Assembly (NCBI RefSeq): GCF_004028635.1
Contig: NZ_RQJW01000009.1
Coordinates: 186,001 to 250,000 of the forward strand
Direction of reading: 5' to 3'
DNA length: 64,000 nt
From: Streptomyces cyaneus
GTDB lineage: Bacteria > Actinomycetota > Actinomycetes > Streptomycetales > Streptomycetaceae
How positions within the stretch are numbered: the stretch's first letter is position 1; each line of letters starts with the position of its first letter. Positions 16,595 to 25,679 of this stretch are shown one piece after another. A model generated the notes under the pieces. It worked only from the letters and a program-made list of their open reading frames with translations, had not been told where the DNA came from and ran no database searches. The translations under genes and the position numbers were made by a program.

Positions 16595-17560
16595 TCACTT
16601 GCCGCCGTTGATCGCGGCCTTGTCGATCGCGCCGGACTCGGCGCCCCACTTCTCGAGGATCTTCTTGTACGTGCCGTCTTCGATGATGGCGTTGACGGCC
16701 TCTTCGAGGGCCGCGGTGAGCTCCTTGTTGTCCTTGTTCACCGCGATGCCGAACGGACCGGCGTCGACCTGCTCGCCGACGACCTCGAAGGCGTTGCCGC
16801 CGTCGGCCTTGCGGGACATGTCGAGGGCGACCGGGTAGTCGTTGACGCCGGCCACCGCGCCGCCCGACTTCACGCGGGTCTGGGCCTCGGTGTCGTTCTC
16901 GAACGACTCGATGTTGATCTTCTTCTTGCCGTCGTCCGTGCAGGCCTTGGACTGGGTCTGCAGCGCCTTCTCGTACGTCGTACCGCGCTGCACGGCGGCC
17001 GTCTGACCGCAGAGGTCCTCGATCGAGTTGATCTTCTTCGGGTTGCCCTTCTGCACGTACACGGCGGTGCCGGCCGTGAAGTAGTCGACGAAGTCGACAC
17101 CCGGGCCGAGCTTCTTGCCCTTGTCGTCCAGGCCCTCCTGGCGCTCCGGGGTGTCCGTGATGGAGGACATCGCGACGTCGTAGCGGCCGGAGTTCAGGGC
17201 GGTGATCAGGCCGTCGAAGGAGCCGGAGGTGAACTGGAACTCCACGCCCAGCTTCTCGCCCAGCGCGGCGGCGATGTCGGGGTCGACGCCGACGATCTTG
17301 CCGCCCTCCTGGTACTCCATCGGGGCGTACTCGGCGTTCGTGCCGGCCTTGATGACGCCCGCGTCCTGGATCTTCTTGGGCAGCTTGTCGAACAGCGGGG
17401 CCGCGCTGGACTTCCCCGTCTCCTTCGTGCCCCCGTTGCCCCCGCCCTCGGTCTGGTCACCGCAACCGGTGAGAATCAGGGCGCCTGCGACCGCGATCGC
17501 ACCTACCGCGGCTGCCCTGGAGCGCGCGGCGGACGTACGGCGGGTGGAGCTTGCGGTCAT
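16595..17560 (-). CDS. Amino acid ABC transporter substrate-binding lipoprotein
   Basis: This 321-residue type-3 periplasmic-binding fold protein carries an N-terminal lipoprotein signal with lipobox ILTG|C near residue 32. The two lobes show the expected GVIKAGTNAEYAPMEYQEGG, VGVDPDIAAALGEKLGVEFQ and the hinge region FDGLITALNSGRYDVAMSSI. The ligand is probably a polar amino acid; the exact one is unknown. The start at 17560 has GGAGG 9 bp upstream. It is first in the operon, where the binding protein is made in excess. Confidence 0.92.
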   Translation of the reverse strand: MTASSTRRTSAARSRAAAVGAIAVAGALILTGCGDQTEGGGNGGTKETGKSSAAPLFDKLPKKIQDAGVIKAGTNAEYAPMEYQEGGKIVGVDPDIAAALGEKLGVEFQFTSGSFDGLITALNSGRYDVAMSSITDTPERQEGLDDKGKKLGPGVDFVDYFTAGTAVYVQKGNPKKINSIEDLCGQTAAVQRGTTYEKALQTQSKACTDDGKKKINIESFENDTEAQTRVKSGGAVAGVNDYPVALDMSRKADGGNAFEVVGEQVDAGPFGIAVNKDNKELTAALEEAVNAIIEDGTYKKILEKWGAESGAIDKAAINGGK

Positions 17561-18207
17561 GGTGGGTTCCTCCGGCGGATGGGATGGAGTTGCCGATGGG
17601 CAGGCATCTGGCGATGGGCTCGGCAGATGCCTTGGTTTCGTAGGTCGACGGGAACACACGTCTTCGAGTGTCGCGACCTCGTGTGATTACGGCATCTTGC
17701 CATTCGGACTGAGCCATTCAGGGCGCCCGCCATGTCAAAATCGGATAACGGGTTACCCCCGAATCGCCTCAGGTCGGTACATCACGACCGGACCTTCTAC
17801 GGGAATCCTCGCTTCCGGCCGGAAGATCTTCGGTTTATCTCGGGATGTGAACCGGTCGCGTGCCAGGCCTATGGTCCTTGGTTAGTTTTCGCGGCTTCTG
17901 GTGTCGATTGTCCGCTTATTCAGCCATGCATCACAGCGGTGTCGTCGGCGCGTCGTGTCCGATTCGTGTCGTCGGTGTGCGTGTTTCCCTTCCCGTCGTG
18001 TGATCTTGCAGATATTGGACTCGTCGTCGATGCCGTCCGTCCGGTAAGAAGGTTCTTTACACCCCTCATCCGGGGCCCAGGGCGCGTGTGCGGCGCGCTC
18101 ATCGCGTATGACCCGTACGCATCAACAGATCGGGTATGCGCGGTCCCGCCCACCCCTCACCAGGAGTGGCCACCCTCAACCAATGAAGATTTAAGGGGTA
18201 AAACAAA
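17561..18207. other. 647-bp divergent intergenic region with a leader hairpin
   Basis: This region separates the transporter operon from malic enzyme. GGCATCTG (17603-17610) and CAGATGCC (17624-17631) form an 8-bp stem in the 5' leader of the binding-protein mRNA. The part before malic enzyme is visibly AT-richer than its surroundings (for example 18181-18207) and holds AAGGGG 9 bp before the GTG start. No further gene, RNA or repeat is recognised. Confidence 0.5.
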
Positions 18208-19428
<1,221 letters not shown>

Positions 19429-19466
19429 CGCTGCGCTGCTGGTGACGCTGGTGACGTGAGGTGAGT

Positions 19467-19491
19467 GGCCCCGCCCGGGTTGGGCGGGGCC
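19467..19491 (+). terminator. Terminator of the malic enzyme gene
   Basis: Perfect 10-bp arms GGCCCCGCCC and GGGCGGGGCC with a 5-nt loop are followed by ATTTCCTT, 38 bp after the stop. Confidence 0.85.
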
Positions 19492-19614
19492 ATTTCCTTG
19501 CCTGGTGTGGCCGCTTGGGTGGGTGGGGTGCGGGTTGCGATGCCTGCGGCGGCCCGTTGCTGTTCGGTGGGGGTTCGCGTAGCGCCTGCGGGTCGGTGGG
19601 TGGGTCGGGGCCGC

Positions 19615-19706
19615 GCCGGGGGGTGTCCGTCCTCGGACCGGCGGTCGCCTTAGGCCAAGACGTGCTGCGTGTTGACGCCGGCCACTGCGGGCGGACACCC
19701 CCCGGC
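19615..19706. repeat. Intergenic element bounded by 15-bp inverted repeats
   Basis: GCCGGGGGGTGTCCG (19615-19629) is matched exactly in reverse by CGGACACCCCCCGGC (19692-19706), leaving a 62-nt interior. The sequence resembles, from memory, an interspersed intergenic repeat common in Streptomyces. The 19429-19902 gap otherwise holds the malic enzyme terminator and no gene. It could be a structured RNA 3' end or a mobile miniature element. Confidence 0.55.
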
Positions 19707-19902
19707 ACGTCCCCTTCCCGCCGTGGGCGGGTGCGGGGCCGTGGGGGTGCGCGCGGACGATGCGGGGGTCTGGGGGTGGCAGCCCTCCAGCAGGGCCGGG
19801 GGATCCAATCTGCCCAGCTGTTGCCGGGCGCCCTGGCAAGAGGGTGTGTGTCACAGGGGTTTGTGGTTCCGTCGGCTGTTGGTGGAGCCTATCGTCAAGG
19901 TC

Positions 19903-20865
19903 ATGTTCGCTGTCTACGCCGCCCGAATCGACCGCGATGAGCCGCTCTCCGGACTTGAGTTGGGGGAGCGTCCGGCCCCCGAGGCTCGCCCCGGCTGGAG
20001 CACCGTCAACGTCAAGGCCGCCTCCCTCAACCATCACGACCTCTGGTCACTGCGGGGCGTGGGCCTCGCGGAGGACAAGTTGCCGATGATCCTCGGCTGT
20101 GATGCTGCCGGTGTCGACGAGGACGGCAATGAGGTCGTCCTGCACTCTGTGATCGGACAGAGTGGCCATGGAGTGGGTCCCAAGGAGCCTCGTTCCATCC
20201 TCACCGAGCGGTATCAGGGGACGTTCGCGGAGCAGGTCGCCGTGCCGACGTGGAATGTCCTTCCCAAGCCCAAGGAACTCTCATTCGAGGAGGCCGCCTG
20301 TCTGCCGACCGCCTGGCTGACCGCCTATCGGATGCTGTTCACCAACGCGGGGGTGCGGCCCGGGGACTCCGTGCTTGTGCAGGGGGCCGGGGGTGGAGTC
20401 GCCACCGCTGCCATCGTGCTCGGGAAGGCCGCGGGGCTGCGTGTCTTCGCGACCAGTCGGGACGAGGCCAAGCGCAAGCGTGCCCTGGAGCTGGGGGCCG
20501 TGGAGGCCGTGGAGTCGGGGGCTCGGCTGCCGCAGCGGGTCGATGCCGTGATCGAGACGGTCGGCGCCGCCACCTGGTCGCACTCCGTGAAGTCGCTGAA
20601 GCCGGGCGGCACGCTGGTCATTTCCGGCGCCACCAGTGGTGACCGGCCCTCGCATGCCGAGCTCACGCGGATCTTCTTCCTGGAGCTGAAGGTCGTCGGG
20701 TCCACGATGGGGACCAAGGACGAGCTCGAGGATCTGTTGTCCTTCTGTGCTGCTACCGGTGTACGGCCCGTGATCGATGAGGTGCTTCCCATGGACCGGG
20801 CCCGGGAGGGCTTTGAGCGGATGGAGTCGGGGGAGCAGTTCGGGAAGATCGTGCTGACCAACTGA
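19903..20865 (+). CDS. Quinone-oxidoreductase-like zinc-binding dehydrogenase family protein
   Basis: This 320-residue medium-chain dehydrogenase/reductase has an N-terminal GroES-like domain (SLNHHDLWSLRGVGLAEDKL), the NAD(P)-binding loop VLVQGAGGGVATAAIVLGKA near residue 158, and KPGGTLVISGATSG. It lacks the structural-zinc cysteine cluster, so it is of the NADPH:quinone reductase type. The substrate is unknown. The ATG at 19903 begins directly at the conserved MFAVYAARI strand; the longer open frame upstream crosses the inverted-repeat element and is not coding. Confidence 0.88.
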   Translation: MFAVYAARIDRDEPLSGLELGERPAPEARPGWSTVNVKAASLNHHDLWSLRGVGLAEDKLPMILGCDAAGVDEDGNEVVLHSVIGQSGHGVGPKEPRSILTERYQGTFAEQVAVPTWNVLPKPKELSFEEAACLPTAWLTAYRMLFTNAGVRPGDSVLVQGAGGGVATAAIVLGKAAGLRVFATSRDEAKRKRALELGAVEAVESGARLPQRVDAVIETVGAATWSHSVKSLKPGGTLVISGATSGDRPSHAELTRIFFLELKVVGSTMGTKDELEDLLSFCAATGVRPVIDEVLPMDRAREGFERMESGEQFGKIVLTN

Positions 20866-20928
20866 CGGTTCCGAGCGCGGCAACTTGCGGCGGGTTCGAG
20901 GTGCTACCTCGGGCCCGCCGTTTTGTTT

Positions 20929-20972
20929 GTCAACTTGGATTGACGGGAGGTCGTCTGTCAACTTATGTTGAC
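20929..20972 (+). promoter_or_regulatory. Two GTCAA/TTGAC palindromes over a probable leaderless promoter
   Basis: GTCAA-N6-TTGAC spans 20929-20944 and GTCAAC-TTAT-GTTGAC spans 20957-20972. TTGACG (20940-20945) and TATGTT (20964-20969) are 18 bp apart, as a -35/-10 pair. Transcription would begin at about 20976, the first base of the ATG. The second palindrome covers the -10, so a bound protein would repress. Confidence 0.6.
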
Positions 20973-20975
20973 GTC

Positions 20976-21185
20976 ATGACGGAAGCAACAGATCTCGCCG
21001 AGCGTGCCGGTGACCGTGATCCGCGGGTCGGGCTGCGGGCCGTTGCCGCGCTGCGCCGGTTGCTGGAGCAGTTGGAAGCCGTGCAGGTGCGCAGTGCGCG
21101 CAATCAGGGGTGGTCGTGGCAGGAGATCGCCGCGGAACTCGGGGTCAGCAGGCAGGCCGTGCACAAGAAGTACGGGAGGCGTTGA
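20976..21185 (+). CDS. Small helix-turn-helix protein
   Basis: This 69-residue protein has a helical N-terminal half (DPRVGLRAVAALRRLLEQLE) and a C-terminal helix-turn-helix, WSWQEIAAELGVSRQAVHKK at ~47-66. The second helix resembles ECF region 4 or AsnC-like recognition helices. No Shine-Dalgarno site sits at usable distance before the ATG, and the predicted start of transcription coincides with it, so the mRNA is probably leaderless. It is coupled to the Clp-N gene by a TGATG overlap. Autorepression at the palindromes is the simplest model. Confidence 0.82.
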   Translation: MTEATDLAERAGDRDPRVGLRAVAALRRLLEQLEAVQVRSARNQGWSWQEIAAELGVSRQAVHKKYGRR

Positions 21186-21748
21186 TGTTCGAGCGGTTCA
21201 CGAAGGATGCCCGTGCGGTGGTGACGGGGGCGGTCGAGCATGCGGAGCGGGGTGGGGCGCAGACCGTTGATGCCGAGCACATGCTGCTCGCCCTGCTCGA
21301 CCGGGAGGGGAGCCGGGCCTCGTTCGCGCTCGCCGCGCTCGGGGGCGGGCAGTGGCTGGAGTCCGTGCGGCGGGCGTTGGGGGAGGCTCGGCGGCGGGGT
21401 GGACTGTCGCAGGCCGAGGCCGAAGCGCTGGCAGGGCTGGGCATCGATGTGGGGGAGATCGTCGCCCGGGTGGAGGAAGTGCACGGGGTGGGGGCGATGG
21501 CCGGGGACCGGAAGGACAAGGGGTGGTGGTCGGGGCGCCGTTCGTTCAGTCGAGGGGCCAAGGATGTGCTGGAGCGGGCGCTGCGTATCGCCGTCGCCCG
21601 GAGGGATCGGCACATCGGTGATGAGCACATCCTGCTGGCCCTGGCGAGCCGACCAGGCGTACCCGCCGAGGTTCTCGCCGATCACGGCGTGACCTACGAG
21701 TCCGTCACCCGGGTGCTGTACGGCGGAGGCGAGGCCAAGGCCGGTTGA
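21185..21748 (+). CDS. Clp N-terminal domain protein
   Basis: This 187-residue protein has two Clp-N (ClpA/ClpC substrate-adaptor) repeats. The first begins MFERFTKDARAVVTGAVEHA and contains TVDAEHMLLALLD. The second, from ~residue 118, is FSRGAKDVLERALRIAVARR with IGDEHILLAL. There is no AAA+ ATPase domain, so it cannot unfold proteins itself and may act as an adaptor or decoy for ClpC. It overlaps the preceding HTH gene (TGATG) and is made from the same transcript. Confidence 0.85.
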   Translation: MFERFTKDARAVVTGAVEHAERGGAQTVDAEHMLLALLDREGSRASFALAALGGGQWLESVRRALGEARRRGGLSQAEAEALAGLGIDVGEIVARVEEVHGVGAMAGDRKDKGWWSGRRSFSRGAKDVLERALRIAVARRDRHIGDEHILLALASRPGVPAEVLADHGVTYESVTRVLYGGGEAKAG

Positions 21749-21810
21749 GGGGCAAGCCCGGTTGGAGGGGGCCCTGCCTCTGCCGGGTGCCTTCCGGTCC
21801 GGTGCCCCTG

Positions 21811-21842
21811 CCCGCCTGCCCGCCTGCCCGCCTGCCCGCCTG
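21811..21842. repeat. CCCGCCTG tandem repeat
   Basis: Four exact copies of the octamer CCCGCCTG lie in the 240-bp space between the Clp-N gene and the convergent PadR gene. It is a short slippage-prone repeat with no coding role; no other feature is visible in this space. Confidence 0.7.
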
Positions 21843-21989
21843 CCGGTCGGGCGCGTCGCCCTCCGGGGGAGTTGCCCTCCGGCCCGGATGTCTCTGGACG
21901 TCGGCGTGGGGTTCGTGGTTGCCCGGCCTGGGGTCAGGGCGGTGCGGCAGTCCTGGTGGCCGTACTGCCCTCGCCCCAGACCGGTGGCG

Positions 21990-23039
21990 TCAGGGCTTCG
22001 GTGTGCGCAGTAGCGCCCCGATGTGTGCCGCCGCCGTCGACAAGTGGCGGCGGGCGTCGCGGAGTTGGTCCGGTGTGACGCCGTGGTCCCTTGCCGCGTC
22101 GCGGATGTCGTCGCGGAAGCGGTCGAGCAGGCGGTCCAGGTCGCGGGCCGGGTCGCCGGTGGGGGGCTCGTGGGCCCAGGTGGGTTCGTAGTCGGCGGGG
22201 AAGTCCTCGGGGGTGTCGGAGTAGTCGGGGTGCTGCTGGGGCGACTTGGGGGAGTCCTGGCGGCCGAAGCCGAAGTCCTTGCCGAACTCCTTTCCGTAGC
22301 CCTTGCTGAAGTCGCCGAACTCCTTGGCCAGTTCCGTGAGGCCCTCGCGTACGCCCGTCGGCCAGTCGCCGCGTGCGAAGTGGTCCTGTACGTGTTCCTG
22401 GACCCGGCGGGCGATGCGCTGGACCTCCTCCTGGGCCTGGGCCCGGGCGCGGTCCTGGGCCTCCTTGGCCTGGCGTCGGGCGCGCTGTGCCTCGTCGCGG
22501 GCGCGGCGGCTCTCGTCCTTGGCGCGTCGGGCCTGTTCCTTCCACTCCTGCTTGGCGCGGCGCATCTCTTCCTTGGCGGCGCGCCACGCCTCCTTGTCGG
22601 TGTAGTCCGAGAAGTCGCCGAAGGGTGCTTCCGCCTTGGTGCCGTTCCCCTGGCGGGCCTCGGACGCCGCCGCCCGCATCTCGCGCCGCAGGTCGCCCGC
22701 CGCGCCGCGCACGTCGGCCTGGATCTCGGCGGCGAGTTCGGCGACCGACTCCCTGATCTCCAGCTCCAGGTCGGCCAACTCGCCGCTGCGGTCGGCCAGT
22801 TCGGCGCGGCCGGCGTCCGTGATGGCGTACACCTTGCGGCCGCCCTCGGTGGTGTGGGTGACCAGGCCCTCGGCCTCCAGCTTGGCCAGGCGGGGGTAGA
22901 CGGTGCCGGCCGACGGTGCGTACAGCCCCTGGAAGCGCTCCTCGAGGAGGCGGATCACCTCGTAGCCGTGGCGCGGGGCCTCGTCCAGCAGCTTCAGCAG
23001 ATAGAGGCGGAGGCGGCCGTGGGCGAAGACGGGAGGCAT
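21990..23039 (-). CDS. PadR family regulator with a long charged coiled-coil tail
   Basis: This protein is 349 residues, about twice an ordinary PadR. Residues ~1-85 are the PadR winged helix (LYLLKLLDEAPRHGYEVIRL, APSAGTVYPRLAKLEAEGLV). From ~95 a long helical region rich in Ala, Glu, Arg and Lys (RRAKDESRRARDEAQRARRQ) forms a probable coiled coil, followed by a disordered Pro/Asp-rich part and a final helix (QLRDARRHLSTAAAHIGALL). The start at 23039 lies 1 bp after the stop of the DUF4097 gene, so both are one operon. A perfect palindrome lies at the operon promoter. Confidence 0.87.
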   Translation of the reverse strand: MPPVFAHGRLRLYLLKLLDEAPRHGYEVIRLLEERFQGLYAPSAGTVYPRLAKLEAEGLVTHTTEGGRKVYAITDAGRAELADRSGELADLELEIRESVAELAAEIQADVRGAAGDLRREMRAAASEARQGNGTKAEAPFGDFSDYTDKEAWRAAKEEMRRAKQEWKEQARRAKDESRRARDEAQRARRQAKEAQDRARAQAQEEVQRIARRVQEHVQDHFARGDWPTGVREGLTELAKEFGDFSKGYGKEFGKDFGFGRQDSPKSPQQHPDYSDTPEDFPADYEPTWAHEPPTGDPARDLDRLLDRFRDDIRDAARDHGVTPDQLRDARRHLSTAAAHIGALLRTPKP

Positions 23040-23040
23040 G

Positions 23041-24093
23041 TCAGAGCACCTTCTTGTCGGTCGTGCCGTCGGCCGAGGCGGAGTTGGGGCCATCGCCCTG
23101 GCCGGAGACGGAATTGTCCCCCGAGTCGTCCTGTGCGCTGTTCACCGGGTCTGTCGTCGGGTCCGTGGGTGCGGTGTTCGTGGGTGAGGGGGCCGTGGGT
23201 GAGGTGTCTGTAGGTGAGGTGTCCGTGGGTGAGGTGTCCGTGGTGGGCTCGGGTTCCTCCCATGCCTCTGCCTCCCACGGCTCGTCCTCCTTGGGCGGGC
23301 GGCGCAGCAGGGCGATCGAACCGGAGACCGTCGTCGCCCGGAGCCTGCCCGTGCCGGCGCCCAGGCGGCCGGTGATCTTGTGGGCGCCCCACTGGCCGTG
23401 GACCTTCAGCCCCTCGAAGGCATTGGAGATCGTGCCGCTCGCGGTATTGGCCTCGACGTCCGCGTCCGCCGGGGCCGGCAGGCGGATGGCGATCTCGCCG
23501 GAGACGCTGGTCAGCCGGACGTCGGTCGGGCCGTCCGGGTCGAGGTCGACGATCATGGAGCCGCTGACGGAGTCGGCCTTCACCGAGGAGCCGGAGCCCT
23601 CGACGACCGTGAGGTCACCGGAGACGGAGTTGAAGCGGAGGTCGCCGGTGACGGCCTGGGCCTCCAGGTTCCCGGAGACCGTGTCGGCGCGGACCGGGCC
23701 GGACAGGGCGACGAGCGTGGTGTCGCCGGTGACGCCCTTGACGACCGACGGGCCGTGTATCCCGGAGACCACCGCGCCGGCGCCGACCACGCCCACCTCC
23801 ACGCGCGTGTCGGCGGGCACCGCCAGGGAGACCACCGCGCTGCGGCGCCAGCCCTTGCGGTCGAGCCACTTGAGGAAGCCCTTCCAGGGCAGGTCGTCGT
23901 ACGCCACCGTCAGTGTGCCGCCCTGCTGGGTCACCGCCAGGGGTGGACCCTCCAGCTCGGAGACCTCCAGGCGGGCGGAACCTTCGTCCGTCCCCACGAC
24001 GTTCACCGTTCCGTTGACGATGCGCACGTGGAGCTCGCTCACCGGCTCGTCGAAGGTGAGCTTCCTGGGCTCTGCAACGGACCACTCGGACAT
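23041..24093 (-). CDS. DUF4097 beta-strand repeat protein
   Basis: This 350-residue protein contains ~270 residues of DUF4097 right-handed beta-repeat, visible as the recurring VSG turn: ADTVSGNLEAQAVTGDLRFN, SVSGDLTVVEG, SVSGSMIVDL, SVSGEIAIRL and ASGTISN. The C-terminal ~80 residues are a low-complexity Thr/Ser/Pro/Asp tail encoded in part by a 15-bp tandem repeat (23195-23239). There is no signal peptide, so it is probably cytoplasmic. It is first gene of the PadR operon, with AGGAGG upstream of the ATG. The family is often paired with PadR regulators and its role is unclear. Confidence 0.85.
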   Translation of the reverse strand: MSEWSVAEPRKLTFDEPVSELHVRIVNGTVNVVGTDEGSARLEVSELEGPPLAVTQQGGTLTVAYDDLPWKGFLKWLDRKGWRRSAVVSLAVPADTRVEVGVVGAGAVVSGIHGPSVVKGVTGDTTLVALSGPVRADTVSGNLEAQAVTGDLRFNSVSGDLTVVEGSGSSVKADSVSGSMIVDLDPDGPTDVRLTSVSGEIAIRLPAPADADVEANTASGTISNAFEGLKVHGQWGAHKITGRLGAGTGRLRATTVSGSIALLRRPPKEDEPWEAEAWEEPEPTTDTSPTDTSPTDTSPTAPSPTNTAPTDPTTDPVNSAQDDSGDNSVSGQGDGPNSASADGTTDKKVL

Positions 24094-24174
24094 GCTGCGG
24101 ACCTCCTGGGCGACCGGACGCGGCCGCACGGGCCGGACCTGAACACGACACGCCATATCGCGTCTTCCGCTAAA

Positions 24175-24188
24175 CACGATATATCGTG
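24175..24188. promoter_or_regulatory. Perfect palindrome CACGATATATCGTG, candidate PadR operator
   Basis: The 14-bp palindrome lies 81 bp before the DUF4097 start and about 75 bp before the divergent gene at 24264. A related half site, CCATATCGCG, lies at about 24153. Its place at the head of the operon that encodes a PadR protein argues for autoregulation. Confidence 0.6.
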
Positions 24189-24263
24189 GCCGTCGTAAGT
24201 CAAGGCACTCGTTCTGGTGATCACAAATCACGCGAGGTGGACAAATTGGCCTAGCGTGTTGTC

Positions 24264-25109
24264 ATGCCGACGGAAGAGTCCCGGGTCGCTCGCCAGGCCC
24301 GTCCCGCCCCGGGCGCCCTGCTGCTCTGCCGCGCGCAGCCCGAGTCCGTCGCCCCCGCCGCTCAGCTGCTGCGCGAGCACATGCTGCTCGCGTCGGCCGG
24401 CGGGGATTGGAGTGTGCTCGTCCCCGAGGGCAGGCCCTGGCTGGAGGGCGCCGAACCGGTCGACCGCGTCCTCACCGGCTGGGCCACCGCCCTCGCCGTC
24501 GGCGCCCCCTGGCCCGTCCTCGCCCTCTGGTGGGACGCCGACCGTGCCGGATACACCCTCGCCTCCGGCTTCCGCCGCCCCGTCGCTTACGTCTGGCTCG
24601 CCAATGGCACCCCGGCCGGCGAGAACGAGGCCATGCACACCTTCGCCGGCCGGCTCGGCCTCGATCCGGTGCTGGACGTGCAGTCCCTCGACGAACTGAC
24701 GGAACCCGACCCCGCGGCCGACGCACGGGCACGCATGCGTGGCCTGCTGGCCGTCCTCACGCGCGCGGGCGTCGCCCTGCCCGCCGGCCTGGCCCCCGGC
24801 GACAGCGCCGACCGCCTGCACGAGGCCGCCCGCGACCACCCGCATGTCCGCGTCGAGTGGTCGGGGGGCTGGCGCAACGCCTTCCGCGCGGAACTCGACG
24901 CCGTCGAGAGCAGCCGCCTGGGCCCCTTGCTGCCCTGGGCCGGCGGCCCCCAGTCCCACCGGCTCGCCCTGGCCCAGGTCGCGGCCGGCCTGCCCGTCAC
25001 GGCCTGGGGCCTGCGGCGGCGCAGCGCGGGCTGGATCGCCGCGGGCGCGGTGCTGCTGGCACAGGGCGTGCTGGGGCTGGCGTACGCCCTCGCGCACCCA
25101 CGCGACTGA
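24264..25109 (+). CDS. Hypothetical protein with C-terminal membrane segment
   Basis: This 281-residue protein has no recognised family. It is mostly globular (LLLCRAQPESVAPAAQLLRE at the start, VLALWWDADRAGYTLASGFR in the middle), with a C-terminal hydrophobic segment at ~253-277 (AGWIAAGAVLLAQGVLGLAY), suggesting a tail-anchored or single-pass protein. Codon use is typical of the genome. It is divergent from the DUF4097/PadR operon and shares its promoter region, so it may be under the same palindrome. No catalytic motif is visible. Confidence 0.7.
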   Translation: MPTEESRVARQARPAPGALLLCRAQPESVAPAAQLLREHMLLASAGGDWSVLVPEGRPWLEGAEPVDRVLTGWATALAVGAPWPVLALWWDADRAGYTLASGFRRPVAYVWLANGTPAGENEAMHTFAGRLGLDPVLDVQSLDELTEPDPAADARARMRGLLAVLTRAGVALPAGLAPGDSADRLHEAARDHPHVRVEWSGGWRNAFRAELDAVESSRLGPLLPWAGGPQSHRLALAQVAAGLPVTAWGLRRRSAGWIAAGAVLLAQGVLGLAYALAHPRD

Positions 25110-25173
25110 GGCCGCGCCGGGCGGCTCGCACGAGTGAGACCGCGAGGGTCACCCGGACGGCGCCGCCCCTTGG

Positions 25174-25406
25174 ATGGTCCTGGCCGACCCGATCGCCGCC
25201 CTGGTCATTGACACCATCAGCCTGCGGGCCGGGCTGGTGCTGGGCCTGGCCGAGCTGGGAGAACACGCGGAGGCCGAGAGGCTGCAGCAGGACGCGGTCG
25301 CCCGGCTCACCTCACTCCTCGGCGCCGACCACCCGCACACCCGCACACCCGCAACATCCTCGAACGACACCGCCCCTACTGGGACTTCGAGCCCCAGCCC
25401 ATCTGA
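25174..25406 (+). pseudogene. Frameshifted C-terminal remnant of a TPR protein
   Basis: The frame from 25174 reads LRAGLVLGLAELGEHAEAER and then LLGADHPHT, the usual end of a Streptomyces TPR (kinesin-light-chain-like) protein, and then loses sense. In another frame the expected ending RNILERHRPYWDFEPQPI continues to TGA at 25404-25406. The break coincides with tandem ACCCGCAC copies at 25331-25338 and 25339-25346. Removing one copy restores the frame. No full-length gene lies upstream, so this is a relic of a larger protein. Confidence 0.7.
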
Positions 25407-25444
25407 GCGGCGTCCGGTCGGCCGGCTCCCGGCCCGCCGAACTC

Positions 25445-25627
25445 CTAAACGTCGTCGTCCTCGTCGTCCAGCCGGGCCAGCCATGTCGCCAGCCGCTCCA
25501 CCGGTACCTCGAAGTCCGGGTTCAGGTCGACGAAGGTGCGCAGCTGCTCGGCCAGCCACTCGAAGGTGATCTCCTCCTCGCCGCGCCGCTTCTCCAGTTC
25601 TTCGATGCCTCGGTCGGTGAAGTACAT
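25445..25627 (-). CDS. DUF6104 family small protein
   Basis: This 60-residue acidic protein, MYFTDRGIEELEKRRGEEEI then FEWLAEQLRTFVDLNP, ends in a run of Asp residues. The pattern matches the short Streptomyces family DUF6104. The ATG at 25627 is preferred to 25654 because family members begin MYFTDRG. Function is unknown. It sits between a TPR remnant and a trypco1-like gene on the same strand, 52 bp downstream of the latter. Confidence 0.75.
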   Translation of the reverse strand: MYFTDRGIEELEKRRGEEEITFEWLAEQLRTFVDLNPDFEVPVERLATWLARLDDEDDDV

Positions 25628-25679
25628 GCAGTGAGGATAAATCCTGCTCGCCACGCGTGCGTGCCGGGTCTCCGGCAGC

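Noticed and set aside
21811..21842. Repeats considered as a CRISPR array
   Set aside because: Units are 8 bp without spacers; this is a simple tandem repeat.
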